Source of the DNA: Enterobacter cloacae subsp. cloacae ATCC 13047
Lineage (GTDB): Bacteria > Pseudomonadota > Gammaproteobacteria > Enterobacterales > Enterobacteriaceae
Length of the DNA stretch: 64,000 nucleotides
Assembly: GCF_000025565.1 (NCBI RefSeq)
Contig: NC_014121.1
Span: forward strand, 3,100,001-3,164,000
Direction: 5' to 3'
Shown: positions 22,069 through 31,734 of the stretch, piece after piece
Layout: every line of letters begins with the position of its first letter
Numbering within the stretch: position 1 is the first letter of the stretch
Translations under genes and position numbers: made by a program
Notes under the pieces: generated by a model
The model's input: the letters and a program-made list of their open reading frames with translations, nothing else
Told to the model about the DNA's origin: nothing
The model's database searches: none

Positions 22069-23280
22069 ATGAAGACCACTTTTTCTGCTCGTTTTGTGCA
22101 GCGCATGGCGCTGACCACGGCCCTTTGCGCTGCTGCGCTCTCCGCAGCTCACGCCGATGACCTGAACATCAAGACCATGATCCCTGGCGTTCCGCAAATC
22201 GATGCGGAATCCTACATCCTGATCGATTACAACTCTGGCAAAGTTCTGGCAGAACAGAATGCCGATGCCCGCCGCGATCCGGCCAGCCTGACGAAAATGA
22301 TGACCAGCTACGTTATCGGCCAGGCGATGAAGGCAGGTAAATTTAAAGAAACAGACCTGGTCACCATCGGTAACGATGCGTGGGCAACCGGGAACCCGGT
22401 CTTTAAAGGCTCCTCTTTAATGTTCCTGAAACCGGGTATGCAGGTTCCTGTCTCTCAGCTGATTCGTGGTATCAACCTGCAGTCCGGTAACGACGCCTGT
22501 GTCGCCATGGCCGATTTCGCTGCGGGCAGCCAGGATGCGTTTGTGGGCCTGATGAACAGCTACGTTTCTGCGCTGGGCCTGAAAAACAGCCACTTCCAGA
22601 CCGTTCACGGCCTGGATGCGGAGGGTCAGTACAGCTCTGCGCGCGATATGGCGCTGATTGGCCAGGCGCTGATCCGCGATGTACCGAACGAATACGCCAT
22701 CTATAAAGAGAAAGAGTTTACCTTCAACGGTATTCGCCAGACCAACCGTAACGGCCTGCTGTGGGATAACAGCCTGAACGTTGACGGCATCAAAACCGGC
22801 CATACCGACAAAGCGGGTTACAACCTGGTCGCCTCTGCTACCGAAGGTCAGATGCGCCTGATCTCTGCCGTGATGGGCGGTCGTACCTTTAAAGGCCGTG
22901 AGACAGAAAGCAAAAAACTGCTGACCTGGGGCTTCCGTTTCTTCGAAACCGTGAACCCACTGAAAGCAGGCAAAGAGTTTGCCTCTGAGCCGGTCTGGTT
23001 CGGTGATAACGATCGCGCCTCCCTGGGCGTGGACAAAGATCTGTACCTGACCATTCCACGCGGACGCATGAAAGACCTGAAAGCCAGCTACGTGCTGAAC
23101 ACCACCGAGCTGCATGCACCGCTGCAGAAAAACCAGGTTGTAGGCACCATCAACTTCCAGCTGGATGGCAAAACTATCGATCAGCGCCCGCTGGTTGTCC
23201 TGCAGGAAATTCCTGAAGGCAATTTCTTCGGCAAAATCATTGATTACATTAAATTGATGTTCCATCACTGGTTTGGCTAA
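22069..23280 (+). CDS. dacA: D-alanyl-D-alanine carboxypeptidase, penicillin-binding protein 5
   Basis: Low-molecular-mass PBP of 403 residues that trims the terminal D-Ala from pentapeptides. The signal peptide ends in SAAHA before DDLNIKTM. The catalytic motifs are SLTK (in [11 protein letters not shown]), SGN (in LQSGNDAC) and KTG (in GIKTGHTD). A C-terminal amphipathic anchor ([16 protein letters not shown]) attaches it to the inner membrane. An intrinsic terminator follows. Confidence 0.97.
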   Translation: MKTTFSARFVQRMALTTALCAAALSAAHADDLNIKTMIPGVPQIDAESYILIDYNSGKVLAEQNADARRDPASLTKMMTSYVIGQAMKAGKFKETDLVTIGNDAWATGNPVFKGSSLMFLKPGMQVPVSQLIRGINLQSGNDACVAMADFAAGSQDAFVGLMNSYVSALGLKNSHFQTVHGLDAEGQYSSARDMALIGQALIRDVPNEYAIYKEKEFTFNGIRQTNRNGLLWDNSLNVDGIKTGHTDKAGYNLVASATEGQMRLISAVMGGRTFKGRETESKKLLTWGFRFFETVNPLKAGKEFASEPVWFGDNDRASLGVDKDLYLTIPRGRMKDLKASYVLNTTELHAPLQKNQVVGTINFQLDGKTIDQRPLVVLQEIPEGNFFGKIIDYIKLMFHHWFG

Positions 23281-23333
23281 AAATCGAACACTTGAAAGTG
23301 TGATTTTGATCCCCATATACTAAGTATCCTGAT

Positions 23334-23363
23334 AACTCCCACCTGACGTGGGAGTTATTCTTT
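23334..23363 (+). terminator. intrinsic terminator after dacA
   Basis: Stem AACTCCCAC with GTGGGAGTT, loop CTGAC, followed by ATTCTTTTT. Confidence 0.85.
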
Positions 23364-23385
23364 TTGACGTTACGCCGGAGCTGAC

Positions 23386-23649
23386 ATGAAAACCAAACTT
23401 AACGAACTGCTTGAATTCCCTACCCCATTTACTTACAAAGTAATGGGTCTGGCGAAACCTGAGCTGGTTGATCAGGTGGTTGAAGTGGTACAGCGCCATG
23501 CGCCGGGTGACTACTCTCCGTCAGTAAAACCAAGCAGCAAGGGCAACTACCACTCGGTATCTATTACCATTACCGCAACACACATTGAGCAGGTTGAGAC
23601 ACTGTACGAAGAGCTCGGCAATATCGAAATTGTTCGTATGGTGCTGTAG
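23386..23649 (+). CDS. ybeD: conserved protein YbeD (DUF493)
   Basis: 87-residue cytoplasmic protein with a ferredoxin-like ACT-type fold known from the E. coli structure. Its function is not established. The sequence starts [20 protein letters not shown] and is very conserved. It sits between dacA and lipB. A GC-rich hairpin (GGTTACCCGG with CCGGGTAACC, 23658-23681) follows the stop. Confidence 0.95.
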   Translation: MKTKLNELLEFPTPFTYKVMGLAKPELVDQVVEVVQRHAPGDYSPSVKPSSKGNYHSVSITITATHIEQVETLYEELGNIEIVRMVL

Positions 23650-23744
23650 TCCCTCTGCGGTTACCCGGTTTGCCGGGTAACCCCTCTCCCCCGCTGTGAT
23701 ATACTCCCCCTCATCTTTTGTCCCTCGTCTTCGGAGACGTCGTT

Positions 23745-24386
23745 TTGTATCAGGATAAAATTCTTGTCCGTCATCTCGGGCTGCAACCTTATGAGCCTGT
23801 CTCCCAGGCTATGCATGACTTCACCGACTCACGCGATGACACCACCCCCGATGAAATCTGGCTGGTAGAACACCTGCCAGTGTTTACGCAGGGGCAAGCG
23901 GGAAAAGCGGAACATTTATTGATGACGGGCGATATCCCGGTTATTCAGAGCGACCGCGGCGGGCAGGTTACGTACCATGGCCCAGGGCAACAGGTGATGT
24001 ACGTTCTCCTGAACCTCAAACGCAGAAAGCTGGGCGTACGTGAACTGGTCACTCTGCTTGAGCAAACGGTCGTCAACACGCTAGCGGAATACGGTATTGA
24101 TGCGCATCCGCGGGCCGACGCACCGGGAGTCTACGTGGGCGAGATGAAGATCTGCTCGCTGGGGCTGCGTATCCGTAAAGGCTGCTCGTTTCACGGGCTG
24201 GCTTTGAACATTAATATGGACTTGAAGCCCTTCCAGCGCATCAACCCCTGCGGCTATGCCGGGATGGAAATGACGCAAATGTGCCAGTGGGTTGATACGG
24301 CAACAACAGAAAATATCCGTCCTGTGCTTTTAGCTAATATGTTAGCACTACTTAACAATCCCCCGCACGAATATATCACTGCTTAA
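23745..24386 (+). CDS. lipB: octanoyl-(acyl carrier protein):protein N-octanoyltransferase
   Basis: Transfers octanoate from ACP to lipoyl domains, the step before sulphur insertion by LipA. The 213-residue protein starts at TTG 23745 ([12 protein letters not shown]), preceded by GGAG at 8 bases. The alternative TTG at 23718 would add nine residues not in the family. Family motifs are [27 protein letters not shown] and the lysine/cysteine region [19 protein letters not shown]. lipA lies downstream beyond ybeF. Confidence 0.95.
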   Translation: MYQDKILVRHLGLQPYEPVSQAMHDFTDSRDDTTPDEIWLVEHLPVFTQGQAGKAEHLLMTGDIPVIQSDRGGQVTYHGPGQQVMYVLLNLKRRKLGVRELVTLLEQTVVNTLAEYGIDAHPRADAPGVYVGEMKICSLGLRIRKGCSFHGLALNINMDLKPFQRINPCGYAGMEMTQMCQWVDTATTENIRPVLLANMLALLNNPPHEYITA

Positions 24387-24394
24387 TATATTAT

Positions 24395-24430
24395 ACATCG
24401 TGGCTCGATAATTTGACGGGCCACGATTTA
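24395..24430 (+). terminator. hairpin after lipB
   Basis: ATCGTGGC pairs with GCCACGAT, followed by TTAATT. The remaining roughly 250 bases to ybeF are AT-rich, without a coding frame. Confidence 0.5.
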
Positions 24431-24677
24431 ATTGCCGCTTTTACACTTTACAATAATCCGCAGATTCTATATTTTCGAAGCGCTCGAATATTACCGATCC
24501 ATATTATTTAGCCTCCCGTCAGCGCTGCGTGCAGGACCTAAGTAACTTGCGTGATAATCACTCAACTGGTTGTTTTTGATAAACAAGTGAAACAAAACCA
24601 ACACTTTACGAATCTCTACAAGCATAATAAATAAATTCAACTATCATTCATGTTGTGAATGTGTACGGAGTAAAAGC

Positions 24678-25631
24678 GTGGAGTATAATAATTTACCAGC
24701 CAAACGCCTGAATGAACCCGGAGGCGAAGACAAGCCGCAAATTTTTCGGACTTTACGTAATATTGATCTCAATTTATTGACTATTTTTGAGGCGGTATAT
24801 GTCCATAAGGGTATCGTTAACGCTGCGAAAATTCTTAATCTCACGCCCTCTGCAATAAGCCAGTCAATTCAAAAGCTGCGCGCTATATTTCCGGACCCGT
24901 TATTTATTCGTAAGGGACAGGGTGTTACCCCCACGGCTTACGCCACGCATCTGCATGAGTACATCAGCCAGGGGCTGGAGTCGATTCTGGGCGCGCTGGA
25001 TTTAACCGGAAGCTACGACAAACAACGAACCATCACCATCGGCTGCTCTCCCTCTGTGGGGGTGTTGGTTATGCCTGCCATTTACCAGGCCGTAAAAGAG
25101 CATGCGCCGCAGTTGCTGCTGCGTAATGTACCAATCAGCGAACCTGACGTGCAGCTTGCCCAGTTCCAGACCGATTTAATTATCGACAGCGGCAGCTTCA
25201 GCGCCCGCGCGTTGGGGCAAAATGTCCTCTATGCCGACAACCTGGTGCTGGTCTGTCGCCAGCAGCATCCGGTGCTCAGCGAGCCGCTCACCATAGAAAA
25301 TCTGCGTAACTACGATCACTCGTCATTTATGACGGAAGGACAGTCTCATCATGCGCTGCGCCAGCGTATCGATGACATTTTCCCGGAGCGCCAGATAAGC
25401 TTCAGCAGTTACAATATGTTCACTACCGCGTCCCTGATTGGCAGCAGTGACATGCTCTGCATCATGCCTTCGCGCCTGTATCATCTGCTGCGGAAATGCT
25501 GGCCGCTGGAGAGTATTCCGCTCAGCCAGTTGAATGCAGAATCTATTGAGATTTCACTGCATTACAATAAGCTCAGTCTGCGCGATCCGGTACTTGAAAA
25601 TGTGATCCGCATCATCCGCCAGGCCTTCTGA
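24678..25631 (+). CDS. ybeF: LysR-family transcriptional regulator YbeF
   Basis: 317-residue LysR-type regulator of unknown target. The helix-turn-helix is at about residues 40-80 (DLNLLTIFEAVYVHKGIVNA, then LNLTPSAISQSIQKLR). A substrate-binding domain fills the rest. It starts with GTG at 24678 after ACGGAGTAAAAGC. It sits between lipB and lipA, as in E. coli, but the effector domain appears less conserved than the DNA-binding domain. It is related in its N-terminus to the YbdO-type regulator at 38804. Confidence 0.9.
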   Translation: MEYNNLPAKRLNEPGGEDKPQIFRTLRNIDLNLLTIFEAVYVHKGIVNAAKILNLTPSAISQSIQKLRAIFPDPLFIRKGQGVTPTAYATHLHEYISQGLESILGALDLTGSYDKQRTITIGCSPSVGVLVMPAIYQAVKEHAPQLLLRNVPISEPDVQLAQFQTDLIIDSGSFSARALGQNVLYADNLVLVCRQQHPVLSEPLTIENLRNYDHSSFMTEGQSHHALRQRIDDIFPERQISFSSYNMFTTASLIGSSDMLCIMPSRLYHLLRKCWPLESIPLSQLNAESIEISLHYNKLSLRDPVLENVIRIIRQAF

Positions 25632-25838
25632 CAGGTTGACACAGCACAAGCCCCTGCCGCACGCAGGGCAAAAGGCACAAAACAACAACTATTTTACAAA
25701 TTGGCGACCTGGCAGGCTGCTTTAACGACCGTTTCAATGATATACTGCCTGTCGTTCGTTCAAAAATAGTTGATAAATACAACATTCCCTTGAATTGAAA
25801 CGCTTTCCTTCGATATTCGCAACTGGAACACGCACGCT

Positions 25839-26804
25839 ATGAGTAAACCCATTGTGATGGAACGCGGTGTTAAATACCGCGATGCCGATAAAATGGCCCT
25901 TATCCCGGTTAAAAACGTGGCTACAGAGCGCGAGGCGCTGTTAAGAAAACCGGAATGGATGAAAATCAAACTTCCGGCCGACTCTTCGCGTATCCAGGGG
26001 ATCAAAGCGGCGATGCGTAAGAATGGCCTTCACTCTGTATGTGAAGAAGCCTCTTGCCCGAACCTTGCTGAGTGTTTCAACCACGGCACCGCGACGTTTA
26101 TGATTCTGGGTGCTATCTGTACCCGTCGTTGCCCGTTCTGCGATGTTGCTCATGGCCGCCCGGTGGCACCAGATGCAAACGAACCTCAAAAACTGGCGCA
26201 GACCATCGCTGATATGGCGCTGCGTTATGTGGTCATTACCTCCGTTGACCGTGATGACCTGCGTGATGGGGGTGCTCAGCACTTTGCTGACTGCATTACT
26301 GCCATTCGCGAGAAAAGCCCGAACATTAAGATTGAGACGCTGGTGCCGGATTTCCGTGGTCGTATGGACCGCGCGCTGGATATCCTGACCGCAACGCCAC
26401 CAGACGTCTTTAACCACAACCTGGAGAACGTACCGCGTCTCTACCGTCAGGTGCGTCCGGGTGCTGACTACAACTGGTCCCTGAAGCTGCTGGAGCGTTT
26501 TAAAGAAGCGCATCCACATATTCCTACCAAGTCAGGTCTGATGGTTGGTCTTGGTGAGACCAATGACGAAATCATCGAAGTGATGCGCGATCTGCGTCGC
26601 CACGGCGTGACCATGCTGACGCTGGGCCAGTATCTGCAGCCAAGCCGTCATCACCTGCCGGTGCAGCGCTACGTTAGCCCGGATGAATTTGATGAGATGA
26701 AAGCGGAAGCGATGGCGATGGGCTTCACCCATGCTGCCTGCGGTCCGTTTGTGCGTTCCTCTTACCATGCCGATATGCAGGCAAAAGGCGAAGAAGTTAA
26801 ATAA
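25839..26804 (+). CDS. lipA: lipoyl synthase
   Basis: Radical SAM enzyme of 321 residues that inserts two sulphurs into octanoyl chains on lipoyl domains. The auxiliary cluster motif is [12 protein letters not shown] (about residues 68-79) and the radical SAM motif is CTRRCPFC (about 94-101). The C-terminal RSSY ([10 protein letters not shown]) supplies the unusual serine ligand. Strong identity to E. coli LipA. A bidirectional terminator follows. Confidence 0.98.
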   Translation: MSKPIVMERGVKYRDADKMALIPVKNVATEREALLRKPEWMKIKLPADSSRIQGIKAAMRKNGLHSVCEEASCPNLAECFNHGTATFMILGAICTRRCPFCDVAHGRPVAPDANEPQKLAQTIADMALRYVVITSVDRDDLRDGGAQHFADCITAIREKSPNIKIETLVPDFRGRMDRALDILTATPPDVFNHNLENVPRLYRQVRPGADYNWSLKLLERFKEAHPHIPTKSGLMVGLGETNDEIIEVMRDLRRHGVTMLTLGQYLQPSRHHLPVQRYVSPDEFDEMKAEAMAMGFTHAACGPFVRSSYHADMQAKGEEVK

Positions 26805-26831
26805 CCCTGTAATATTCACTTACAGGAATAC

Positions 26832-26862
26832 AAAAAAACCGGCCTGTTGAGCCGGTTTTTTT
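26832..26862. terminator. bidirectional terminator between lipA and tatE
   Basis: AAAAAACCGGC pairs with GCCGGTTTTTT across a 7-base loop. T runs face both ways, serving lipA on plus and tatE on minus. Confidence 0.9.
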
Positions 26863-26885
26863 TCGCAAGCCTTAAGGCATTGCCG

Positions 26886-27089
26886 TTACTCTTTGTGAGA
26901 GAGCTTTTCAGCCGGAACGGTATCCTCGGCGCTTTTCTTCGCTGCCGCGTCATCGTCGTTCATCGCTTTCTTAAAGCCTTTGATGGCGGCACCCAGGTCA
27001 CCACCCAGCGTGCGTAACTTCTTGGTACCAAACAGCAGGACGACCAGTGCGGCAACCACCAGCAGTTTGGTAATACTAATCTCACCCAT
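26886..27089 (-). CDS. tatE: twin-arginine translocase subunit TatE
   Basis: 67-residue TatA paralogue of the Sec-independent export system. It has one N-terminal membrane helix ([16 protein letters not shown]), the hinge [12 protein letters not shown] and an amphipathic helix, then a short charged tail. TatE rather than TatA is inferred from the lipA neighbourhood and short length. Confidence 0.93.
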   Translation of the reverse strand: MGEISITKLLVVAALVVLLFGTKKLRTLGGDLGAAIKGFKKAMNDDDAAAKKSAEDTVPAEKLSHKE

Positions 27090-27214
27090 AGATACCTTCT
27101 TTACTTAAAACAGGCTGCATTCAGCGTCAAAACCGGATCATATTAACGGTCATTTGGCGCGTGCACACAATAGCAACCTGTAACAAGGTGAATCAAGCAT
27201 TGTTGAAAAAAACA

Positions 27215-28003
27215 TCACAATAATTGCGGTGGCGCAAAACGTCGGTTGCGAAGAACAGGTAATTGCTGCCGTGCAAGCGCTATCCTTTCCGAAATTATCT
27301 CCGCCATCAGTAAAACCGGACCTTCCGCTGCGGCGGCAATCGTGACGCCCAGCGGGTCAATCACCCTGCTCTGCCCGATATTTTTATTGCCGCACTCCCC
27401 TGCCGCGACCACATAACAGGTGGTATCCAGCGCGCGCGCCGTAAGCAACGTGGCCCAGTGATGCTCTTTCAGCGGCCCTTTAACCCACGCGGCAGGCAGA
27501 ACAAGCACATCCGCTCCCTGTAATGCCAGGCTCAACGCCAGCTCAGGAAAACGCAAATCGTAGCAGGTCATCAGCCCAATGTTTAAACCATCAACCGCGA
27601 TCAGGGGCGGAACGCACTCCCCCGGGTCAACCAGGCGCGACTCCTGGATACTGAACGCATCATAGAGATGAAGCTTGGCATAGCTGGCGATGATGACGCC
27701 GCCACGGATGGCTACCAGTTTGTTAACTGCCCGGCCGGGCGTAGACGGCACATGGAGCGTCAAAATTGTGGTCATGTCATTACCCGCACTCTCGGCCAGT
27801 AATTGCTGTAAAAACGCGCCATCCAGCGGCTGCGCGGATTTCACCGATAAATCCGGGTCGTTATCATCGCGAGCCAGCAAGGCCTCTGGCAGCACCAGCA
27901 ACGACGCCCCCTTCTGTTGTGCCTGTTTCATCAGCGAGACACACTGCGCTGCATTCTCATGCCAGCGAGGCGTGACCGCAAACTGCCCTACCGCAACATA
28001 CAT
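27215..28003 (-). CDS. ybeM: carbon-nitrogen hydrolase YbeM, probable deaminated-glutathione amidase
   Basis: Nitrilase-superfamily amidase of 262 residues. The catalytic Glu is in LPEALLA, Lys in YAKLHLYD and Cys in [10 protein letters not shown]. The Nit1/YbeM group repairs deaminated glutathione. The start at 28003 ([12 protein letters not shown]) has AGGGGACAAAT in front; a 17-residue extension to 28054 is possible but has no family support. The E. coli K-12 gene is annotated as disrupted, whereas this copy is intact. Confidence 0.9.
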   Translation of the reverse strand: MYVAVGQFAVTPRWHENAAQCVSLMKQAQQKGASLLVLPEALLARDDNDPDLSVKSAQPLDGAFLQQLLAESAGNDMTTILTLHVPSTPGRAVNKLVAIRGGVIIASYAKLHLYDAFSIQESRLVDPGECVPPLIAVDGLNIGLMTCYDLRFPELALSLALQGADVLVLPAAWVKGPLKEHHWATLLTARALDTTCYVVAAGECGNKNIGQSRVIDPLGVTIAAAAEGPVLLMAEIISERIALARQQLPVLRNRRFAPPQLL

Positions 28004-28070
28004 ATTTGTCCCCTGATTATAAACAGCGTTAAACTCGCCACTCTTACACATCAAATAGCAGGTATTTACA

Positions 28071-28454
28071 GTGTTACAACTCCTTTTAGCTGTTTTTATT
28101 GGTGGGGGGACGGGAAGCGTTGCGCGGTGGTTCCTGAGTATGCGGTTTAATCCACTGCATCAGGCGATTCCAATGGGAACACTGGCCGCAAACCTGATTG
28201 GTGCGTTTATCATTGGCATGGGTCTGGCCTGGTTTAACCGTATGACGCACATCGATCCCATGTGGAAAGTATTGATTACCACCGGGTTCTGCGGCGGTTT
28301 AACCACCTTCTCCACCTTTTCTGCGGAAACGGTGTTTTTGTTTCAGGAAGGCCGTATCGGCTGGGCGTTGCTGAACGTTGCGATAAATATGCTCGGCTCT
28401 TTTGCGATGACCGGGATCGCATTCTGGCTATTTTCTTCCGTCAGCCCCCACTAA
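28071..28454 (+). CDS. crcB: fluoride exporter CrcB/Fluc
   Basis: Dual-topology fluoride channel of 127 residues with four membrane helices. Family motifs are [10 protein letters not shown] near the N-terminus and [14 protein letters not shown] in the third helix. It starts with GTG at 28071. Divergent from ybeM. No fluoride riboswitch was recognised in the short leader. Confidence 0.95.
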   Translation: MLQLLLAVFIGGGTGSVARWFLSMRFNPLHQAIPMGTLAANLIGAFIIGMGLAWFNRMTHIDPMWKVLITTGFCGGLTTFSTFSAETVFLFQEGRIGWALLNVAINMLGSFAMTGIAFWLFSSVSPH

Positions 28455-28525
28455 CTGCCGAAGCGTTAATGTTGGCTTAATTTTTCTCTGTCACTCTGGT
28501 GCCAATACAGAACGAGGGTGACAGA

Positions 28526-28612
28526 ATGAAAGAGAGTTTGATGAGCGCAGGCGTGGTGTTGTTGAGCGTGCTGATCGTTGCCAGCTTCCTGAAGATGTAT
28601 CTGCTTGGCTGA
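28526..28612 (+). CDS. 28-residue single-pass membrane miniprotein, unidentified
   Basis: A short frame encodes MKESLMSAGVVLLSVLIVAS and ends in FLKMYLLG. It has a charged N-terminus and one continuous hydrophobic helix. GAGGGTGACAG precedes the ATG, and an intrinsic terminator begins 12 bases after the stop. That is a complete small-gene layout in the crcB-cspE gap. I cannot name a family. It may be translated from its own promoter or from read-through of crcB. Confidence 0.55.
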   Translation: MKESLMSAGVVLLSVLIVASFLKMYLLG

Positions 28613-28624
28613 TGCAAAACGAAA

Positions 28625-28649
28625 AAAACCCGCTCAGTGAGCGGGTTTT
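28625..28649. terminator. bidirectional terminator before cspE 3' end
   Basis: AAAACCCGCTC pairs with GAGCGGGTTTT, loop AGT. A-rich and T-rich flanks allow use from both strands (small ORF on plus, cspE on minus). Confidence 0.88.
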
Positions 28650-28673
28650 GAAATTCTTGCTGACGCGTCTGAA

Positions 28674-28883
28674 TTACAGAGCGATTACGTTAGCAGCAGA
28701 AGGGCCTTTGGCACCGTTAGTGATTTCGAACTCTACACGCTGACCTTCAGCCAGAGTTTTGAAACCATTAGACTGGATTGCAGAGAAGTGTACGAACACG
28801 TCTTTGCTGCCATCTTCAGGAGTAATGAAACCGAATCCTTTGGACTCATTAAACCACTTAACGTTACCTTTAATCTTAGACAT
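28674..28883 (-). CDS. cspE: cold-shock-like RNA chaperone CspE
   Basis: 69-residue cold-shock domain protein, [19 protein letters not shown] at its N-terminus. RNP1 is KGFGFI and RNP2 is VFVHF. It melts RNA hairpins and acts as a transcription antiterminator. The start at 28883 is chosen over a longer frame to 28913. About 190 bases separate it from pagP, long enough for a structured leader. Assignment to CspE rests on sequence plus the pagP/crcB context. Confidence 0.95.
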   Translation of the reverse strand: MSKIKGNVKWFNESKGFGFITPEDGSKDVFVHFSAIQSNGFKTLAEGQRVEFEITNGAKGPSAANVIAL

Positions 28884-29074
28884 CAAAATTACCTTTACAT
28901 TAAAAAACGACACAAATGCTGTGTCGGTTACCAGTACAACAATTGTGGGACCTTTTGTCCAGCGGATCTTTGATAAAAAGTGACTAAAGTCGCGTTAATT
29001 TTCGCTGGCGGATTTTTATCCCATATGAATCAACGACTGCGCATTTTTTTCACCGCTTTGTCAGCTTTTTTCAG

Positions 29075-29650
29075 TTAAAACTGAAAACGCATCCAGGCGA
29101 AGTAAACGTTACCGTTGTTGTACGTACCGGGAATGTAGGTCATCTGGAACGTTGCAGGGCCATAACCAATTGAGGCCAGCGGCAGCAGAACCGGAATGGG
29201 GATATAGTTCCAGTTGTCGCGTGCAGTCACCCCGGCGGTATAGCCCAGGCCAACGTGGAAGTTGTCGTCAGCTAACGGACGCCAGGTTTTCTCCCAGCCA
29301 TAGCCACCGATCGGTTCCCATTTGTTAAAGGAGTCTTTAAAGGCCATCAGATAAATACCGTGCCAGTTGCCCTTTTCGTCCCAGCGCGACTGACCAAAAC
29401 CTGCCCCCCACGGGCGCTCGTTATATTTATCGGTCTTTTCTTTGTCGTAGGCAAAGCGTGCATGCCAGGTGATGGCCGGCACGTAGAGATCATAGTGCTC
29501 TGGCGCATTCCAGGTCTGCGAAACATTATCTGTAAAGGTGGAGAACCAGCCCTTATCCGTCGCGTTCTCTTCAGCCTGTGCCACAGAAGAGAGCGTTAAC
29601 TGTGCAAAAATAAACAGAAAAATGAAGAAAAATTTATTACGTAAGATCAC
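29075..29650 (-). CDS. pagP: lipid A palmitoyltransferase PagP
   Basis: Outer-membrane beta-barrel enzyme that transfers palmitate from phospholipid to lipid A, giving resistance to cationic peptides. The mature domain begins near [20 protein letters not shown], and [17 protein letters not shown] holds the catalytic histidine region. The protein ends in phenylalanine (YFAWMRFQF), the usual outer-membrane sorting signal. I place the start at GTG 29650, which gives a clean signal peptide ([11 protein letters not shown] onward, AQA cleavage). An ATG at 29692 would add 14 polar residues and possibly cover the promoter. Confidence 0.88.
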   Translation of the reverse strand: MILRNKFFFIFLFIFAQLTLSSVAQAEENATDKGWFSTFTDNVSQTWNAPEHYDLYVPAITWHARFAYDKEKTDKYNERPWGAGFGQSRWDEKGNWHGIYLMAFKDSFNKWEPIGGYGWEKTWRPLADDNFHVGLGYTAGVTARDNWNYIPIPVLLPLASIGYGPATFQMTYIPGTYNNGNVYFAWMRFQF

Positions 29651-29692
29651 AATGCAATTACCATTCTTAGTATTCGAGGCAAAGTTTACCAT

Positions 29693-30171
29693 ACAATAGT
29701 TGAATGGAGCCTTAACGGCATCGGCATTACTCCTAATTAATCAGCCACTTTGCGAGAATATTCTGAGAGCGGCACGGCGGCGTGTTGAATAATCATCTCA
29801 CGGGCGCGTTCAAACCTTTTTTAATAATGCCTACCGGTAAAAATAACCCTGCTTTTAATATGGCTTTCAGGACAAACATAACGCCCTGTCTGCAAGGTAT
29901 AAAGATTATCATTAGCCTCTACAGCCAGTGTTTTCGTGCTGATCAGCCCCTTTCTCACGAAACGCTGTACGGACCCACTCACCAACGCGCACCGGCAGGA
30001 AAAGTCTTTTCCCCTATTATTCAGGAACGTGTTAATATAGAATCAATAAATTAACAACTTATTAGCATTTAAATGACATACTCCACTGTTGTCACCGGTC
30101 AATACCCATATGTCATTATTGCCATCACCATGGCAAAAATATCGCTAACATCTGCTTTAGTAGTATATTTA
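29693..30171. other. AT-rich gap between pagP and dcuC, no gene seen
   Basis: About 480 bases with no convincing coding sequence. A 90-codon frame at 29782-30054 has no ribosome binding site or recognisable family. In E. coli dcuC is also divergent from pagP, so both promoters should lie here. Confidence 0.5.
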
Positions 30172-30185
30172 TTGATTTTAATCAG
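30172..30185 (+). promoter_or_regulatory. FNR-type site upstream of dcuC
   Basis: TTGATTTTAATCAG differs at one position from the FNR consensus TTGAT-N4-ATCAA. It lies 89 bases before the dcuC start. Anaerobic FNR activation of dcuC is established in E. coli. Confidence 0.7.
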
Positions 30186-30273
30186 CAAGGACTGGCCATT
30201 AATTCGGCACATTCTCATCCTTCTTTTTTATTGATTATTTGTGCTCTCGGGCAGCAAGGATACAGGGGAAATC

Positions 30274-31641
30274 ATGCTTACGTTTTTCGAGCTCCTTATC
30301 GGAGTCGTCGTCATTGTCGGTGTAGCACGCTACATCATTAAGGGGTATTTCGCCACGGGCGTGTTATTTGTCGGCGGCCTGGCCTTGCTGATCGTTAGCG
30401 CCCTGATGGGTCACCAGGTCTTACCCGCCAGCGCAGCCAGCACCGGGTATACCGCCACAGACATTGTTGAATACATTAAAATTCTGCTCATGAGCCGCGG
30501 TGGCGATCTGGGCATGATGATCATGATGCTGTGCGGTTTTGCCGCATACATGAGCCATATTGGTGCCAACGATATGGTCGTGAAGCTGGCCTCCAGACCG
30601 CTGCAGTACATCAACTCCCCGTATCTGCTGATGGTTGCAGCCTACTTCCTCGCCTGTCTGATGTCGCTGGCCGTGTCGTCAGCCACTGGCCTGGGGGTGT
30701 TGTTAATGGCTACCCTGTTCCCGGTGATGGTTAACGTCGGCATTAGCCGTGGTGCAGCGGCGGCTATCTGCGCCTCTCCGGCGGCCATTATTCTCTCCCC
30801 TACCTCTGGCGACGTCGTACTGGCGGCGAAAGCCGCGGAAATGTCACTCATCGATTTCGCCTTTAAAACCACGCTGCCGATTTCCATTGTGGCTATCGTG
30901 GGCATGGGGATCGCGCATTTCTTCTGGCAGCGTTATCTCGATAAAAAAGAGCACATTAGCCACGAAATGATGGACGTGAATGAAATCACCACCACCGCCC
31001 CGGCGTTCTATTCCATTCTGCCGTTCACGCCTATCATCGGCGTGCTGATTTTTGACGGCAAATGGGGACCACAGCTGCACATCATTACCATTCTGGTTAT
31101 CTGTATGTTGCTGGCCGCCATGCTGGAATTTATTCGTGGTTTCAACACTCAGAAGGTATTTTCTGGCCTGGAAGTGGCGTATCGCGGTATGGCTGATGCG
31201 TTTGCAGGCGTTGTGATGCTGTTGGTGGCGGCAGGCGTCTTCGCGCAGGGTCTGAGCACTATCGGCTTTATTCAGAGCCTCATCTCTATCGCCACGTCGT
31301 TCGGCTCTGCCAGCATTATCCTGATGCTGGTACTGGTGGTGCTGACCATGCTGGCGGCAATGACCACCGGTTCAGGCAACGCGCCGTTCTACGCCTTCGT
31401 TGAGATGATCCCAAAACTGGCACATTCTTCCGGTATTAACCCGGCTTACCTCTCCATTCCCATGCTGCAGGCGTCTAACCTCGGTCGTACCATTTCGCCG
31501 GTATCGGGTGTCGTAGTCGCGGTCGCCGGGATGGCAAAAATCTCGCCGTTCGAAGTGGTAAAACGCACGTCGGTCCCGGTGCTTGTGGGCCTGATCATCG
31601 TGATTATCGCAACCGAAGTGCTGGTTCCTGGCGCAGCCTGA
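30274..31641 (+). CDS. dcuC: anaerobic C4-dicarboxylate transporter DcuC
   Basis: Inner-membrane transporter of 455 residues with about twelve helices, used for succinate efflux and fumarate/succinate exchange during fermentation. Characteristic stretches are AVSSATGLGVLLMATLFPVM, SPTSGDVVLAA and TTGSGNAPFYAFVE. The start at ATG 30274 follows CAGGGGAAATC; an upstream in-frame GTG at 30241 is not supported. The citrate fermentation genes that neighbour dcuC in E. coli are absent, and rna follows directly. Confidence 0.96.
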   Translation: MLTFFELLIGVVVIVGVARYIIKGYFATGVLFVGGLALLIVSALMGHQVLPASAASTGYTATDIVEYIKILLMSRGGDLGMMIMMLCGFAAYMSHIGANDMVVKLASRPLQYINSPYLLMVAAYFLACLMSLAVSSATGLGVLLMATLFPVMVNVGISRGAAAAICASPAAIILSPTSGDVVLAAKAAEMSLIDFAFKTTLPISIVAIVGMGIAHFFWQRYLDKKEHISHEMMDVNEITTTAPAFYSILPFTPIIGVLIFDGKWGPQLHIITILVICMLLAAMLEFIRGFNTQKVFSGLEVAYRGMADAFAGVVMLLVAAGVFAQGLSTIGFIQSLISIATSFGSASIILMLVLVVLTMLAAMTTGSGNAPFYAFVEMIPKLAHSSGINPAYLSIPMLQASNLGRTISPVSGVVVAVAGMAKISPFEVVKRTSVPVLVGLIIVIIATEVLVPGAA

Positions 31642-31659
31642 GTAAAATGACCGATATCC

Positions 31660-31685
31660 AAAAAGCGCCTGCGGGCGCTTTTTGT
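31660..31685 (+). terminator. intrinsic terminator after dcuC
   Basis: AAAAAGCGCC pairs with GGCGCTTTTT, loop TGCG. Confidence 0.9.
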
Positions 31686-31734
31686 GCTTTAATAACTTCC
31701 AGAAATCTATCGCGTTAACCCATCAGGAAATCAC

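Noticed and set aside
22417..23316. 299-codon frame antisense to dacA
   Set aside because: Shadow of dacA; no ribosome site and no family features.
28884..29074. Separate small gene in the cspE-pagP gap
   Set aside because: Only short frames without ribosome sites; better explained as cspE leader and promoter.
29782..30054. 90-codon frame in the pagP-dcuC gap
   Set aside because: No ribosome binding site, no recognisable motif, AT-rich promoter-like context.
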